Positions 1-9,023 of a DNA stretch of 64,000 nucleotides are shown here, piece by piece. The notes under the pieces are model-generated. The model was given only the letters and a program-made list of their open reading frames with translations. It was not told where the DNA came from and ran no database searches. Numbering within the stretch: position 1 is the stretch's first letter; each line of letters starts with the position of its first letter. The stretch comes from JANMDU01 sp031375105 (lineage in GTDB: Bacteria > Pseudomonadota > Gammaproteobacteria > Burkholderiales > Burkholderiaceae_C). The stretch lies in assembly GCA_031375105.1 (NCBI GenBank), contig JANMHJ010000036.1, positions 46,498 to 110,497 on the forward strand, in the 5' to 3' direction. A program made the position numbers and the translations under genes.

Positions 1-1
1 C

Positions 2-820
2 ACATCAGGCAAACTGAAGATCACGGTGCATCCGGGCGCTTCATTGTTCAAAGCGAACGAGATCAAGCGTGCTGTGCAATCGGGCCAAACGCCGATTGGC
101 GAATTCATCCTCTCGGGTGCATCGAATGAAGCGCCGATCTTTGGTGTGGATTCCATCCCTTTCTTGGCCACCAGCTACGCTGAATCCAAAAAGCTCGATA
201 CCGCTTCACGCGCTGTACTGATCAAAACTCTCTCAGCCCAAGGCATGAAGCTGCTCTACACCGTGCCATGGCCACCACAGGGTTTGTATACGGCTAAACC
301 TATCTCCTCCATGAAAGATTTGAAGGGCACGAAGATGCGCGCCTACAACCCAGCCACCTCATTCATTGCCACCGCCGTGGGCGCACAGCCTGTCACGATC
401 CAATTGGCTGAGTTGCCAGCTGCCTTGGCCACGGGCGGTGTGGACAATTTCCTCACATCGAGTGCCAGTGGTGTGGACAGCAAGCTCTATGAAAGCGTGA
501 AGTATTTTTATGACGTGAATGCTTGGCTGCCGCGTAATGCCGTGGTAGTGAATCAGAAATCTTTTGATGCTTTGGATAAAGCTTCGCAAGATGCCGTGCT
601 CCAGCAAGCCAGCGCGGCTGAGCAGCGCGGTTGGGCAGCCAGTGAGAAGAAAGACGATGAATATCTCAAAGAACTGGCAGCCAAAGGCATGAAGATTGAC
701 ACCACCAGCGCTGGATTGAAGAAAGAGTTGAAAACTATTGGTGATCAAATGATAGCTGATTGGCTCAAGCTCGCCGGTGAAGAAGGCAAAGCTATCATTG
801 AAGCCTTCAACAAAAAATAA
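2..820 (+). CDS. TRAP transporter solute-binding protein (DctP type), 5' end outside window
   Basis: Periplasmic receptor that hands a small organic acid to the DctQ-DctM permease encoded just downstream. The frame is open from base 2, so the signal peptide and first part of the mature protein lie upstream; 272 codons are visible. Its central segment (TVPWPPQGLY, then KPISSMKDLKGTKMRAYNP) is nearly the same as in the second receptor at 2843-3892 and fits the DctP fold, where the conserved Arg contacts the substrate carboxylate. The stop lies 9 bases before dctQ, so it is cotranscribed with the permease. The ligand cannot be read from sequence; the 5-oxoprolinase in the cluster suggests pyroglutamate or a related cyclic amide. 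Family call firm, substrate inferred. Confidence 0.9.
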   Translation, partial: TSGKLKITVHPGASLFKANEIKRAVQSGQTPIGEFILSGASNEAPIFGVDSIPFLATSYAESKKLDTASRAVLIKTLSAQGMKLLYTVPWPPQGLYTAKPISSMKDLKGTKMRAYNPATSFIATAVGAQPVTIQLAELPAALATGGVDNFLTSSASGVDSKLYESVKYFYDVNAWLPRNAVVVNQKSFDALDKASQDAVLQQASAAEQRGWAASEKKDDEYLKELAAKGMKIDTTSAGLKKELKTIGDQMIADWLKLAGEEGKAIIEAFNKK

Positions 821-829
821 GGTCTCGCC

Positions 830-1423
830 ATGACACACCCTCCCGCAACCTCCTCTGAGCAAGTTCATTGCATTCAGCCAGAGTCATTTCTCAGACGCTG
901 GTTAGAGCGCATCTATTTGGGCGCAGCGGTGGTGGGGGCGGTGTGTGTTGCTTTAATTTGCACTTTGATGGTTGGCCAATCGCTCGCCAGAGAAATTGGT
1001 ATCGCTACTGGCGCGGTGAACGATATCGTGGCTTGGCTTTGCGCAGCAGCTGCTTTTCTCACGATGGCGCATGCCTTCAAGCATGGTGATTTTGTGCGAG
1101 TGACGCTGTTTTTGGAAAAAATGAATCCAGCCCTGCGCCGTAAATTTGAAATCGGTAGCTTGTTGATTGCGGCAATCGCCGTGGCCTATCTGGCATTCTG
1201 GGCCTGCCGCTTCACCTACCAAAGCTGGGAATTCAATGAGCTGGCGCAGGGCTTGTTGCCTTTGCCGGTCTGGATTCCGCAGATGAGTTTTGCTGTCGGC
1301 TCCATCCTCTTGCTGATTGCCGTGCTCGACGAATGCATCATCGTTTTGCGCGGCGGTGTGCCCACCTTTGTGCGCTTGGCGCAAGAGCGGCATGCCAAAG
1401 GCGATTTCTCCTCCGACGTATAA
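830..1423 (+). CDS. dctQ: TRAP transporter small permease subunit (DctQ)
   Basis: Small four-helix membrane subunit of a tripartite ATP-independent periplasmic transporter. The 197-residue protein has hydrophobic segments near residues 30-50, 65-85, 100-120 and 140-165, and the family-typical stretch with WLCAAAAFLTMAHAF followed by a charged 'GDFVRV' turn. Length is usual for the family. It lies between the receptor and the large permease gene, which starts 23 bases after its stop. Together with DctM it forms the sodium-coupled translocation unit in the inner membrane. Confidence is high from gene order and helix pattern. Confidence 0.9.
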   Translation: MTHPPATSSEQVHCIQPESFLRRWLERIYLGAAVVGAVCVALICTLMVGQSLAREIGIATGAVNDIVAWLCAAAAFLTMAHAFKHGDFVRVTLFLEKMNPALRRKFEIGSLLIAAIAVAYLAFWACRFTYQSWEFNELAQGLLPLPVWIPQMSFAVGSILLLIAVLDECIIVLRGGVPTFVRLAQERHAKGDFSSDV

Positions 1424-1446
1424 CAAAAACAAGAGAAACACTGATC

Positions 1447-2757
1447 ATGGATATCTTAGGCATTGGCGCTTTTCTGCTGATTTTGATGTTGATGCTGCTC
1501 TCGGGCGGCGTGTGGATTGCCATGACGCTGGCCATCTGCGGCTGGGTAGGGCAAGCTTTCTTTACCAACACCCAGCCTGGGCTGAATTTGTTTTCTGCAT
1601 TTTGGGAAAGCAATGCCAGTTGGGAGTTGGCTGCGCTGCCGCTCTTTATTTGGATGGGTGAAATTTTGTTTCGCACCAAGCTGAGCGAAGAAATGTTCAC
1701 GGGCTTATCACCTTGGTTGGGGCGCGTGCCAGGTCGCTTGTTTCACACCACGATTTTAGGTTGCGGTATTTTTGGCTCCGTGTCTGGCTCTTCAGCGGCT
1801 ACTTGCGCCACGATTGCCAAAGTCTCTTTGCCTGAATTGAACAAGCGCGGCTACAACGAAACCATCACGCTAGGCTCTCTCGCCGCGGCAGGCACGCTAG
1901 GCATTTTGATCCCGCCTTCGATCACTATGGTGGTGTATGCCGTAGCTGCTGATGCATCGATCATCCGTATCTTCTTGGCTGGCTTTCTGCCGGGTTTGCT
2001 TTTGATGTCGCTCTTTTCGGGCTACATCGCATGGTGGTCGATCCGCAACAAACATTTGATGCCTCCGGCTGAGCCAAAAGTGAGCTTCAAGGAGAAGCTG
2101 CGCTTGTCGAGAAACCTGATTCCTTGCGCATTGCTGATTGTTTTCATTTGCTGGTCACTCATCGCAGGCTGGGCAACGGCCACAGAATGCGCGGCCTATG
2201 GCGTGGTGGGTGCTTTGGCTTTGGCCATCATGAGCCGTTCGCTGACTTGGCAGAATTTCACCGAAGGTTTGATGGGCTCGGCGCGCACGAGCTGCATGAT
2301 CATGTTCATCTTGGCGGGCGCTGCCTTCCTCACCAAGACAATGGCATTCACGGGTATTCCGCGTGAGTTGGCCGAATGGGTCAATGCCATGAACTTGTCC
2401 CCCTATGCACTGATTGGCTGTTTAGTCATTGTGTATTTGGTGCTGGGTACGGCGTTGGATGGCATCAGCATGATTGTGCTCACCGCAGCAGTGGTCATGC
2501 CGATGGTGCAAAAAGCGGGCTTTGATCTGATCTGGTTTGGTATTTTTGTGATCTTGCTGGTGGAAATTGCTGAAGTCACGCCGCCTGTAGGCTTCAACCT
2601 GTTTGTTTTGCAAAACATGACGGGTAAAGACAGTAATTTGATTGCCAAAGCTGCCATTCCGTTTTTCTGTTGCATGGTGGTTTGCATTGTGCTGATCACC
2701 GTGTTTCCGCAGATCGTCACCATCGTGCCGGATCTGTTGATGGGGGCCGCTAAATGA
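1447..2757 (+). CDS. dctM: TRAP transporter large permease subunit (DctM)
   Basis: Large multi-helix subunit that carries the substrate through the inner membrane with Na+. The chosen ATG at 1447 gives 436 residues, the normal DctM length; an open frame continues upstream to 1333 but overlaps dctQ and would add an arginine-rich stretch foreign to the family. Typical signatures are GSVSGSSAATCATIAKVSLP near residue 110-130 and GTLGILIPPSITMVVY near 155-170, followed by repeated hydrophobic segments to the end. Third gene of the TRAP cluster; a second receptor gene follows after 85 bases. Confidence 0.93.
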   Translation: MDILGIGAFLLILMLMLLSGGVWIAMTLAICGWVGQAFFTNTQPGLNLFSAFWESNASWELAALPLFIWMGEILFRTKLSEEMFTGLSPWLGRVPGRLFHTTILGCGIFGSVSGSSAATCATIAKVSLPELNKRGYNETITLGSLAAAGTLGILIPPSITMVVYAVAADASIIRIFLAGFLPGLLLMSLFSGYIAWWSIRNKHLMPPAEPKVSFKEKLRLSRNLIPCALLIVFICWSLIAGWATATECAAYGVVGALALAIMSRSLTWQNFTEGLMGSARTSCMIMFILAGAAFLTKTMAFTGIPRELAEWVNAMNLSPYALIGCLVIVYLVLGTALDGISMIVLTAAVVMPMVQKAGFDLIWFGIFVILLVEIAEVTPPVGFNLFVLQNMTGKDSNLIAKAAIPFFCCMVVCIVLITVFPQIVTIVPDLLMGAAK

Positions 2758-2786
2758 TGCCCCATCAAGCGAGGGTTTCAAGACTT

Positions 2787-2807
2787 GAAGAGCTGGCGGT
2801 GCTCTTC
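2787..2807. other. Short inverted repeat between dctM and the second receptor gene
   Basis: GAAGAGC and GCTCTTC form a perfect 7-bp stem with a 7-base loop. No T-run follows on either strand, so it is not a clear intrinsic terminator. It could modulate read-through or stabilise the transcript end between the membrane genes and the separately placed receptor gene, which usually must be made in excess over the permease. Function is inferred only. Confidence 0.3.
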
Positions 2808-2842
2808 GACATAAGTCATTTCCGCCAACCTTAGGAATCATC

Positions 2843-3892
2843 ATGAAGCAACTGTGTATCGCGGCTGTCGCAACAGCCGTGCTGGGTTACTGCGGCCTGT
2901 CGATGAGCCAAACTGCTCCTGCTCATTCGTCTGCTGCCAAAGCTGGAAATACGTGGAACTTAGCCACTGGCTACCGAGCGGAGAGTTTCCATGGTCGCAA
3001 TTTAAGCCAGTTTGCCGACGATGTGAAAGCTGCCACACAAGGTCAATTGAAGATCGAGCTGCATGCAAACAACAGCTTGGTCAAGCTTGCAGACATTCGC
3101 AATGCCGTAGAAGCTGGCAAAGTGCAAGCGGGTGAATCCATCATGAGTGGTTTGACCAAAGAGATTCCCACCAGCGGCGCAGATTCTGTGCCCTTTGTGG
3201 TGAACACGTTTTCCGATGCTTCCAAGCTTTGGCGCTTGCAACGGCCGCTCACTGAAAAAGCGTTTGATAAACGCGGCTTGAAAGTGCTCTACGCCGTGCC
3301 TTGGCCACCACAGGGCTTGTACAGCAAGAAACCGATCTCCACGTTGCAAGATTTTCGCGGCACGAAGATGCGCACCTACAACCCGTCCACGCAGCGCATC
3401 GCCGAGCTGCTGGGGGCGCAAGGCCAAGATGTACCCATGGTTGAAGTGGGCAAGGCGATGCGCGAAGGGCGCATTGATAGCATGATCACCTCCGCTGTGA
3501 CGGGTGCTGAAAACAAGGTTTGGAGCGACATTCGCTACTACTATGAAATCAACGCTTGGTTTCCGAAAAATATTGTTTACGTGAACAGCAAAGCATTTGC
3601 AGCCTTAGCGCCTGTCAATCAAAAAGCTGTCTTGCTTGCTGCTGCGAATGCTGAAAAGCGCGGCTGGGAGATGAGCCAAAAAGCGGCTTCGGATTCCACC
3701 GAAGAGCTGCGAACCAATGGCGTCAAGATTGATCGCATTCCGCGTGAAATTGAGATGGCACTCAAGCGCTTGGGCGAAAAATTTTCCCGCGAATGGGTGG
3801 CCAGCGTGGGGCAGGAAGCCACAGAAATCTTTATGCCGTATTACTTTGAGGGTATTGCCCCGGTAGCGGCAGTGCAAACTCCTTCAAAATAA
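2843..3892 (+). CDS. Second TRAP transporter solute-binding protein (DctP type)
   Basis: Complete periplasmic receptor of 349 residues with an N-terminal signal peptide (about residues 1-22, ending in SMSQT-A). The mature part shares long stretches with the truncated receptor at the window start, including AVPWPPQGLYSKKPIS and RGTKMRTYNPST. An AGGA ribosome site sits just before ATG 2843. The two paralogues flank a single DctQ/DctM pair, which suggests one membrane unit served by two receptors, possibly of different ligand range. Next is the 5-oxoprolinase gene only about 20 bases downstream. It is a probable tandem duplicate that has diverged at both ends. Confidence 0.92.
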   Translation: MKQLCIAAVATAVLGYCGLSMSQTAPAHSSAAKAGNTWNLATGYRAESFHGRNLSQFADDVKAATQGQLKIELHANNSLVKLADIRNAVEAGKVQAGESIMSGLTKEIPTSGADSVPFVVNTFSDASKLWRLQRPLTEKAFDKRGLKVLYAVPWPPQGLYSKKPISTLQDFRGTKMRTYNPSTQRIAELLGAQGQDVPMVEVGKAMREGRIDSMITSAVTGAENKVWSDIRYYYEINAWFPKNIVYVNSKAFAALAPVNQKAVLLAAANAEKRGWEMSQKAASDSTEELRTNGVKIDRIPREIEMALKRLGEKFSREWVASVGQEATEIFMPYYFEGIAPVAAVQTPSK

Positions 3893-3912
3893 CAGTATTA
3901 ATTTTCTTGAAC

Positions 3913-6900
3913 ATGAATTCAAACCCAACTTCCTCCCGCTGGCAATTCTGGATTGACCGTGGCGGCACATTCACCGATATCGTGGGCAAGCGGCCTGATG
4001 GCTCTTTGGTGACGCATAAGCTGTTGTCTGAAAATCCTGAGCAATACAAAGATGCAGCGGTGGCAGGCATTCGGCATTTGCTGGGATTGAAGCCGGGTGA
4101 GCTCGTTAAAGCAGACTTTGTGGAATGCGTGAAGATGGGCACCACCGTGGCTACCAATGCTTTGCTGGAGCGCAAAGGCGAGCCCACGCTCTTGGTGACG
4201 ACGCGCGGCTTTCGTGATGCGCTGCGCATCGCCTATCAAAACCGCCCGCGTTTGTTTGACCGCAACATCATCTTGCCCGAGCTGCTTTACAGCGCTGTAG
4301 TGGAAGCACAAGAGCGCGTGGGCGCGGATGGCGAGATCGTCATGCCTTTGGATGAGTCGCTATTAAAAAGTGAGCTAACTGCGCAGTATTTAAAAGGGCT
4401 ACGATCGGTTTCTATTGTGTTTATGCACGGATATCGCTATACCGCGCATGAGCTGGTCGCTGAGCGCATTGCAAGAGAGGTGGGCTTCAAGCAGATCAGC
4501 GTGAGCCACAAAACCTCGCCGATGATGAAGTTTGTGAGCCGGGGAGACACCACCGTGGTGGATGCCTATCTTTCACCGATTTTGAGCCGCTATGTGAGCC
4601 AAGTGGCGGGTGAGTTGCCTGGCGTGAAATTGTTTTTCATGCAGTCGTCTGGCGGTTTGACGGACGCGCATGCCTTCCAAGGCAAAGACGCGATTTTGTC
4701 GGGGCCAGCGGGCGGCATTGTGGGTATGGCACGCACAGCGAAGATTGCGGATTTTGACAAGGTGATTGGCTTCGATATGGGCGGCACATCCACCGACGTG
4801 AGCCACTATGCGGGAGAGTTTGAGCGCGAGTTCGAAACGCAGGTGGCGGGTGTGCGCATGCGTGCGCCTATGATGAGCATTCATACGGTTGCTGCGGGCG
4901 GCGGCTCGATTTTGGAATTTGATGGCTCGCGCTTTCGCGTGGGCCCGCAGAGTGCGGGTGCGAATCCGGGGCCTGCGAGCTATCGGCGCGGCGGGCCGCT
5001 GGCTGTGACGGATGCGAACGTGATGGTGGGCAAGATCCAGCCGCGTCATTTTCCTAAGGTGTTTGGCTCAGCGGCCAATGAAGCGCTGAGCTATGAAGCG
5101 GTGCTGATCAAATTCAATGAGATCGCAGGCCGAGTGGGGCGCTCCGCAGAATCTGTGGCAGAAGGCTTTATCAACATCGCCGTGCAGCAAATGGCCAACG
5201 CGATTAAAAAAATCTCGGTTGCACGCGGCTATGACGTGACGCGCTATACGCTGCAATGCTTTGGCGGTGCGGGTGGGCAGCATGCGTGCTTGGTGGCCGA
5301 TGCGCTTGGCATGACGCGCGTTTTTGTGCATCCGTATGCGGGTGTGCTCTCGGCTTATGGCATGGGCTTGGCCGATCAGAGTGTGATGCGCGAGCAGGCG
5401 GTGGAGTTGAAGTTGACGCAGCAGGCGTTGCCTCAAATTTCGGATCAACTCAATGCCCTAGCGCAAGCGGCCAGCCTAGAGCTGCATGGCCAGCAAATGG
5501 GGCAGGGCGCTGTGGTGGTGCATCGGCGTGTGCATGTGAAATACGAAGGCACGGATACAGCTTTGGTCGTGCCGTTTTCTGATCTGGCCAGCATTGAAGC
5601 ATCTTTTGAGAAAGCTTATAAGCAGCGTTTTGCCTTTTTGATGCAAGGCAAGGCTTTCGTCGTCGAGGCCGTCTCTGTGGAAGCTGTGATTGGTGGCGAT
5701 GCGCCTGCCGAGAAGCGCCATGAGCTGCATGAGCCACGCGCAGTGCCAGCGAGAGAGACGGTGAAAATGTTTTCTGGCGGGCAGTGGCATGAGGCGGCGC
5801 TTGTGGTGCGCGAAGACATGCAGCCAGGTGATATCGTCCCCGGCCCGGCCATCATCGCTGAGAAAAATGCCACCACGATCGTGGAGCCGGGTTGGGAAGC
5901 CAATTTAACGGCTTTAGACCATCTTGTCCTTGAAAGACGTGCACAGCGTGCTATCAAATTTGCAGTAGGCACAACGGTTGACCCAGTGTTGCTGGAGGTC
6001 TTTAACAACCTCTTCATGAACATTGCCGAGCAGATGGGCTTACAGTTGCAAAATACCGCCTACTCGGTCAACATCAAAGAGCGCCTTGATTTCAGTTGTG
6101 CTTTGTTTGATGCGGAAGGCAATCTGATCGCCAATGCTCCGCACATGCCCGTTCACCTGGGCTCGATGGGCGAAAGCATCAAAACTGTGGTGAATGAAAA
6201 CCGCAACACAATGCAGCCGGGCAATGTGTATGTATTGAACGATCCGTATCACGGCGGCACGCATTTGCCAGATGTGACGGTAATCACGCCGGTGTATGTC
6301 GGTGATGGAAAGAGCCCGCTGTTCTACGTCGGCTCACGTGGCCACCAAGCAGATATTGGCGGCACCACGCCGGGCTCGATGCCACCGTTTTCCACGCGCA
6401 TTGAAGAAGAGGGCGTGCAGATCAATAATTTCCTATTGGTTGAGCGTGGCGTGTTGCGTGAAAAAGAAATGGTCGCGCTGCTGGAGAGCGGTGAATATCC
6501 TTCGCGCAACCCATATCAAAACATGGCGGATTTGAAAGCGCAGATCGCCGCCAATGAAAAAGGCGTGCAAGAGCTACGCAAAATGGTGGAGCATTTTGGC
6601 TTGGATGTGGTGCAGGCTTACATGGGGCATGTGCAAGACAACGCCGAAGAATCTGTGCGCCGCGCCTTGGTGATGCTGTCTTCTCGCCTGAAAGACAGCA
6701 GCTTCACGCTGCCGCTGGATAACGGCGCACAGATCAAAGTAGCGATCCGCGTCGATGGCAAAAACCGCAGTGCCGAGATTGATTTCACAGGCACCTCGCC
6801 GCAGCAAATCAATAATTTCAACGCCCCCAAAGCAGTTTGCATGGCGGCAGTGCTGTATGTCTTTCGCACTTTGGTGGATGACGATATTCCGCTCAACGCC

Positions 6901-7548
6901 GGTTGCTTGAAGCCGCTCAAAGTGACGATTCCTGCAGGATGCATGCTCAACCCGAACCCGCCTGCCAGCGTGGTGGCGGGTAATGTAGAAACCTCCACCT
7001 GCATCACCAATGCGCTTTACGGTGCGCTCGGCCTGATGGCGGGCAGTCAACCCACCATGAACAACTTCACTTTCGGCAACGAGCGCCATCAGTATTACGA
7101 AACCATCTCCGGCGGCTCAGGCGCAGGCGGCGTGTTTGACGCGAGCGGCCAATTGGTGGGCGGCTTCAACGGTACAAGCGTCGTGCAAACGCATATGACC
7201 AACTCTCGCCTCACAGACCCCGAAGTGCTGGAATTCCGTTTCCCCGTGCGGCTCGAAAGCTATGAAATCAGACAAGGCTCAGGCGGCGCAGGCCAGTTCA
7301 TTGGCGGCAACGGCGGTATCCGACGCGTCAAATTCTTAGAGCCCATGACCGCCAGCATCCTAAGCAATGGCCGCATCCATCCCGCCTTCGGCATGAACGG
7401 CGGCACGTCGGGCGCAACAGGCTTGAACCGCGTGGTGCGCAAAGACGGCAGTATCGAAGAGCTGGGCCATATCGGCAGCGCACCGATGCAAGCAGGCGAT
7501 GTGTTTGAGATTCACACGCCGGGCGGTGGGGGTTTTGGCTCAACTTAG
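3913..7548 (+). CDS. Fused hydantoinase A/B (5-oxoprolinase-type) protein
   Basis: Single 1211-residue chain joining the HyuA-like ATPase half and the HyuB-like half, as in ATP-dependent 5-oxoprolinases. Start ATG 3913 is preferred to the TTG at 3907; neither has a strong ribosome site. The N-terminal half opens with the nucleotide-binding IDRGGTFTDIV motif (about residue 15) and later carries GFDMGGTSTDVSHY and the PGPASYRRGGP segment. The B half begins near residue 680 and ends with the usual TPGGGGFG tail. Expected reaction is ATP-driven opening of a five-membered cyclic amide such as 5-oxoproline or hydantoin in the cytoplasm. Its place behind a TRAP system suggests uptake and hydrolysis of the same compound. 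A palindromic repeat is embedded at residues ~149-164. Confidence 0.88.
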   Translation: MNSNPTSSRWQFWIDRGGTFTDIVGKRPDGSLVTHKLLSENPEQYKDAAVAGIRHLLGLKPGELVKADFVECVKMGTTVATNALLERKGEPTLLVTTRGFRDALRIAYQNRPRLFDRNIILPELLYSAVVEAQERVGADGEIVMPLDESLLKSELTAQYLKGLRSVSIVFMHGYRYTAHELVAERIAREVGFKQISVSHKTSPMMKFVSRGDTTVVDAYLSPILSRYVSQVAGELPGVKLFFMQSSGGLTDAHAFQGKDAILSGPAGGIVGMARTAKIADFDKVIGFDMGGTSTDVSHYAGEFEREFETQVAGVRMRAPMMSIHTVAAGGGSILEFDGSRFRVGPQSAGANPGPASYRRGGPLAVTDANVMVGKIQPRHFPKVFGSAANEALSYEAVLIKFNEIAGRVGRSAESVAEGFINIAVQQMANAIKKISVARGYDVTRYTLQCFGGAGGQHACLVADALGMTRVFVHPYAGVLSAYGMGLADQSVMREQAVELKLTQQALPQISDQLNALAQAASLELHGQQMGQGAVVVHRRVHVKYEGTDTALVVPFSDLASIEASFEKAYKQRFAFLMQGKAFVVEAVSVEAVIGGDAPAEKRHELHEPRAVPARETVKMFSGGQWHEAALVVREDMQPGDIVPGPAIIAEKNATTIVEPGWEANLTALDHLVLERRAQRAIKFAVGTTVDPVLLEVFNNLFMNIAEQMGLQLQNTAYSVNIKERLDFSCALFDAEGNLIANAPHMPVHLGSMGESIKTVVNENRNTMQPGNVYVLNDPYHGGTHLPDVTVITPVYVGDGKSPLFYVGSRGHQADIGGTTPGSMPPFSTRIEEEGVQINNFLLVERGVLREKEMVALLESGEYPSRNPYQNMADLKAQIAANEKGVQELRKMVEHFGLDVVQAYMGHVQDNAEESVRRALVMLSSRLKDSSFTLPLDNGAQIKVAIRVDGKNRSAEIDFTGTSPQQINNFNAPKAVCMAAVLYVFRTLVDDDIPLNAGCLKPLKVTIPAGCMLNPNPPASVVAGNVETSTCITNALYGALGLMAGSQPTMNNFTFGNERHQYYETISGGSGAGGVFDASGQLVGGFNGTSVVQTHMTNSRLTDPEVLEFRFPVRLESYEIRQGSGGAGQFIGGNGGIRRVKFLEPMTASILSNGRIHPAFGMNGGTSGATGLNRVVRKDGSIEELGHIGSAPMQAGDVFEIHTPGGGGFGST
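4359..4403 (-). repeat. Dispersed palindromic repeat, copy inside hydantoinase gene
   Basis: On the minus strand the stretch reads ...TTTAAATACTGCGCAG... then ends in TTTTTAATAGC, matching the intergenic copies (element core CTGCGCAG-AGTGCTATT-n-ATAGC). It lies inside the oxoprolinase gene, in reverse orientation, and encodes part of a Leu/Lys-rich segment without breaking the frame. Its frame differs from that used by the other reverse-oriented intragenic copies. Confidence 0.55.
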
Positions 7549-7570
7549 TATTTTTGAGGCATTGGCATCT

Positions 7571-7613
7571 GGCCGTGATGGAATCTGCGTAGCATGCTAT
7601 TTTTTTAATAGCA
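7571..7613 (+). repeat. Dispersed palindromic repeat, intergenic copy
   Basis: Reads GAATCTGCGTAGCATGCTAT followed by T-rich sequence and AATAGCA, closely matching the copy inside nadE (GAATCTGCG-TGGTGTGCTATT). It sits between the convergent ends of the hydantoinase and fic genes. The rest of this 157-base gap holds no evident gene. Confidence 0.7.
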
Positions 7614-7705
7614 ATGAAAGTTCACATACCCGTTGAGCGTACGCGCACGAAAGCAGCAAAGCGCGGCTTACGGCTGGGTCAATATACTCGGCGCGGGTTT
7701 CGGCA

Positions 7706-8773
7706 TCATTCATGATCAAGCGTGATGTGGGAGAGCAGGAAAAACAAGGGCTGATTGATATAGAAGTTGGTGCGCCCCATTTTTTTCTTTTCTACAAAGC
7801 CCGCCACACTCAGCGCGTCAAGATGCTTGGCTGCTGTGATGCGTGAAATGCTCAGATCTTTTTCTAAGAATTCAATTTTTGTGTAGGGATAGCGAAACAA
7901 ATTATTCAAAAGCTCTTGGCTGTAAATCTTGGGCAACGCTTCTCGTAGCCGATGCTGGGTGTTTTGCACCAGTGTACGCATTTGCTTGATCAGTTGCACC
8001 TGACTTTTCGCCGTGAAGGCCACGCCTGTGAGCATGTAGCTGCACCAAGGTGCCCAATCGCCCGTAACCCGTGTGCTTTGCAGCAACTGGTAATACTTAG
8101 CTTTGGTGGAGGTGATGTACCGGCTGAGATAGAGCACTGGCGAATCCAGTAAATCCTCTCGCTGCAGCATCAACAAGTTCAAGATGCGCCCGGTACGGTC
8201 ATTGCCATCATAGAAGGGATGAATGCTCTCAAACTGATGATGCGCCACCGCCATGCGAAGGAGCGGGTCAAGCTTATCGTCTGCATGGACAAAATCCACC
8301 CAATCTTGCATCAGCTTTTGCACCATTTGGGCATCTTGTGGAGGCTCATAGACGACTACTCCCGTGCTTTGATTTTTCAATACAGTGCCGGGCAGTTTGC
8401 GAAAGCCCGCATTGTTTTGCTCCACCTCGGCCTGCACGCGCAGCACCGTGGCCATGCGGATCAAGCCCGATTGCGCTACATCTTGCGTACCCACGCGCAG
8501 CGCAGCGAGATAGTTTTGCACCTCTTTCGCCGCGCCCGCGTTGGCGTTGCTTTGATCGTAGGCATACAGCTCATCATGTGTGGTGATGATGTTTTCAATT
8601 TCAGAGCTGTCTTTGGCCTCTTGAATGGCCAAGGTATCTAGCAAAATCCCGCTGTTAGGCAAAGCCTCACACAGGCCTTTGAGCTCTGCCAAATGCCGAT
8701 GCGCCAAAGCCAAAGCCTGCCACACTTGGGGCTTCTCCAAACTTTGGCTGCTAGGGATGTCGAGTTCGGTCAC
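7706..8773 (-). CDS. Fic family protein with C-terminal winged helix
   Basis: A 355-residue protein predicted to transfer AMP or another phosphate-linked group to a protein hydroxyl. The Fic loop reads HPFYDGNDRTGR at residues 185-196, so the canonical GNGR glycine is Asp192. An inhibitory-helix motif of the (S/T)xxxE(G/N) type is present as S56-SEI-E60-N61, placing it with Fic proteins that carry their own N-terminal inhibitor. The last ~60 residues look like a winged helix (KDLSISRITAAKHLDALSVA), common in stand-alone Fic proteins and possibly used for autoregulation. Start is a GTG; an ATG six bases earlier is followed at once by TGA in its own frame. Target is unknown. Confidence 0.88.
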   Translation of the reverse strand: MTELDIPSSQSLEKPQVWQALALAHRHLAELKGLCEALPNSGILLDTLAIQEAKDSSEIENIITTHDELYAYDQSNANAGAAKEVQNYLAALRVGTQDVAQSGLIRMATVLRVQAEVEQNNAGFRKLPGTVLKNQSTGVVVYEPPQDAQMVQKLMQDWVDFVHADDKLDPLLRMAVAHHQFESIHPFYDGNDRTGRILNLLMLQREDLLDSPVLYLSRYITSTKAKYYQLLQSTRVTGDWAPWCSYMLTGVAFTAKSQVQLIKQMRTLVQNTQHRLREALPKIYSQELLNNLFRYPYTKIEFLEKDLSISRITAAKHLDALSVAGFVEKKKMGRTNFYINQPLFFLLSHITLDHE

Positions 8774-8797
8774 TTCATAACGCTCTGGCGGAGCCTC

Positions 8798-8871
8798 ACA
8801 TGATAAAAAAGAGCCTTTACTTTATCAAAACCGTCACAACATGTAAAGAAAAATAGATTTATTTATCATGT
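8798..8871 (-). promoter_or_regulatory. Inverted operator-like repeats upstream of fic
   Basis: ACATGATAAA (8798-8807) and its exact complement TTTATCATGT (8862-8871) bracket 54 bases, and a third TTTATCA lies at 8821-8827. The block is AT-rich compared with its surroundings and sits 25-100 bases before the fic start, where the promoter must be. A possible -35/-10 pair on the minus strand overlaps the inner copies. These could be binding sites for the winged helix of the Fic protein itself; that is inference. Confidence 0.4.
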
Positions 8872-8953
8872 AATTGTCGATATGCCTACATTCCAGTGTT
8901 TTATCGACACATCAGAGCTGCCCGCTGAAGATTTGCTCAAACATGGTGAATCA

Positions 8954-9000
8954 CTATCAATTTCGTAGCGCTCCCCACAAATTGCGTGCCGGCTAGAGGC
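8954..9000 (-). repeat. Dispersed palindromic repeat, intergenic copy
   Basis: Reverse-oriented copy; the plus strand reads CTATCAATTTCGTAGCGCTC and ends with GGCTAGAGGC. It lies directly behind the aminotransferase stop codon at 9024, between that gene and the fic promoter region. Apart from this and the fic operator region, the 250-base gap holds nothing recognised. Confidence 0.65.
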
Positions 9001-9023
9001 CGATTTGGCTTAAAAATGACAGC

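Noticed and set aside
5911..5968. Possible further repeat copy in the hydantoinase gene (GTGCACAGCGTGCTATCAAA)
   Set aside because: Only the centre matches; the palindrome partner is weak and the left half has extra bases, so it is not counted as a copy.
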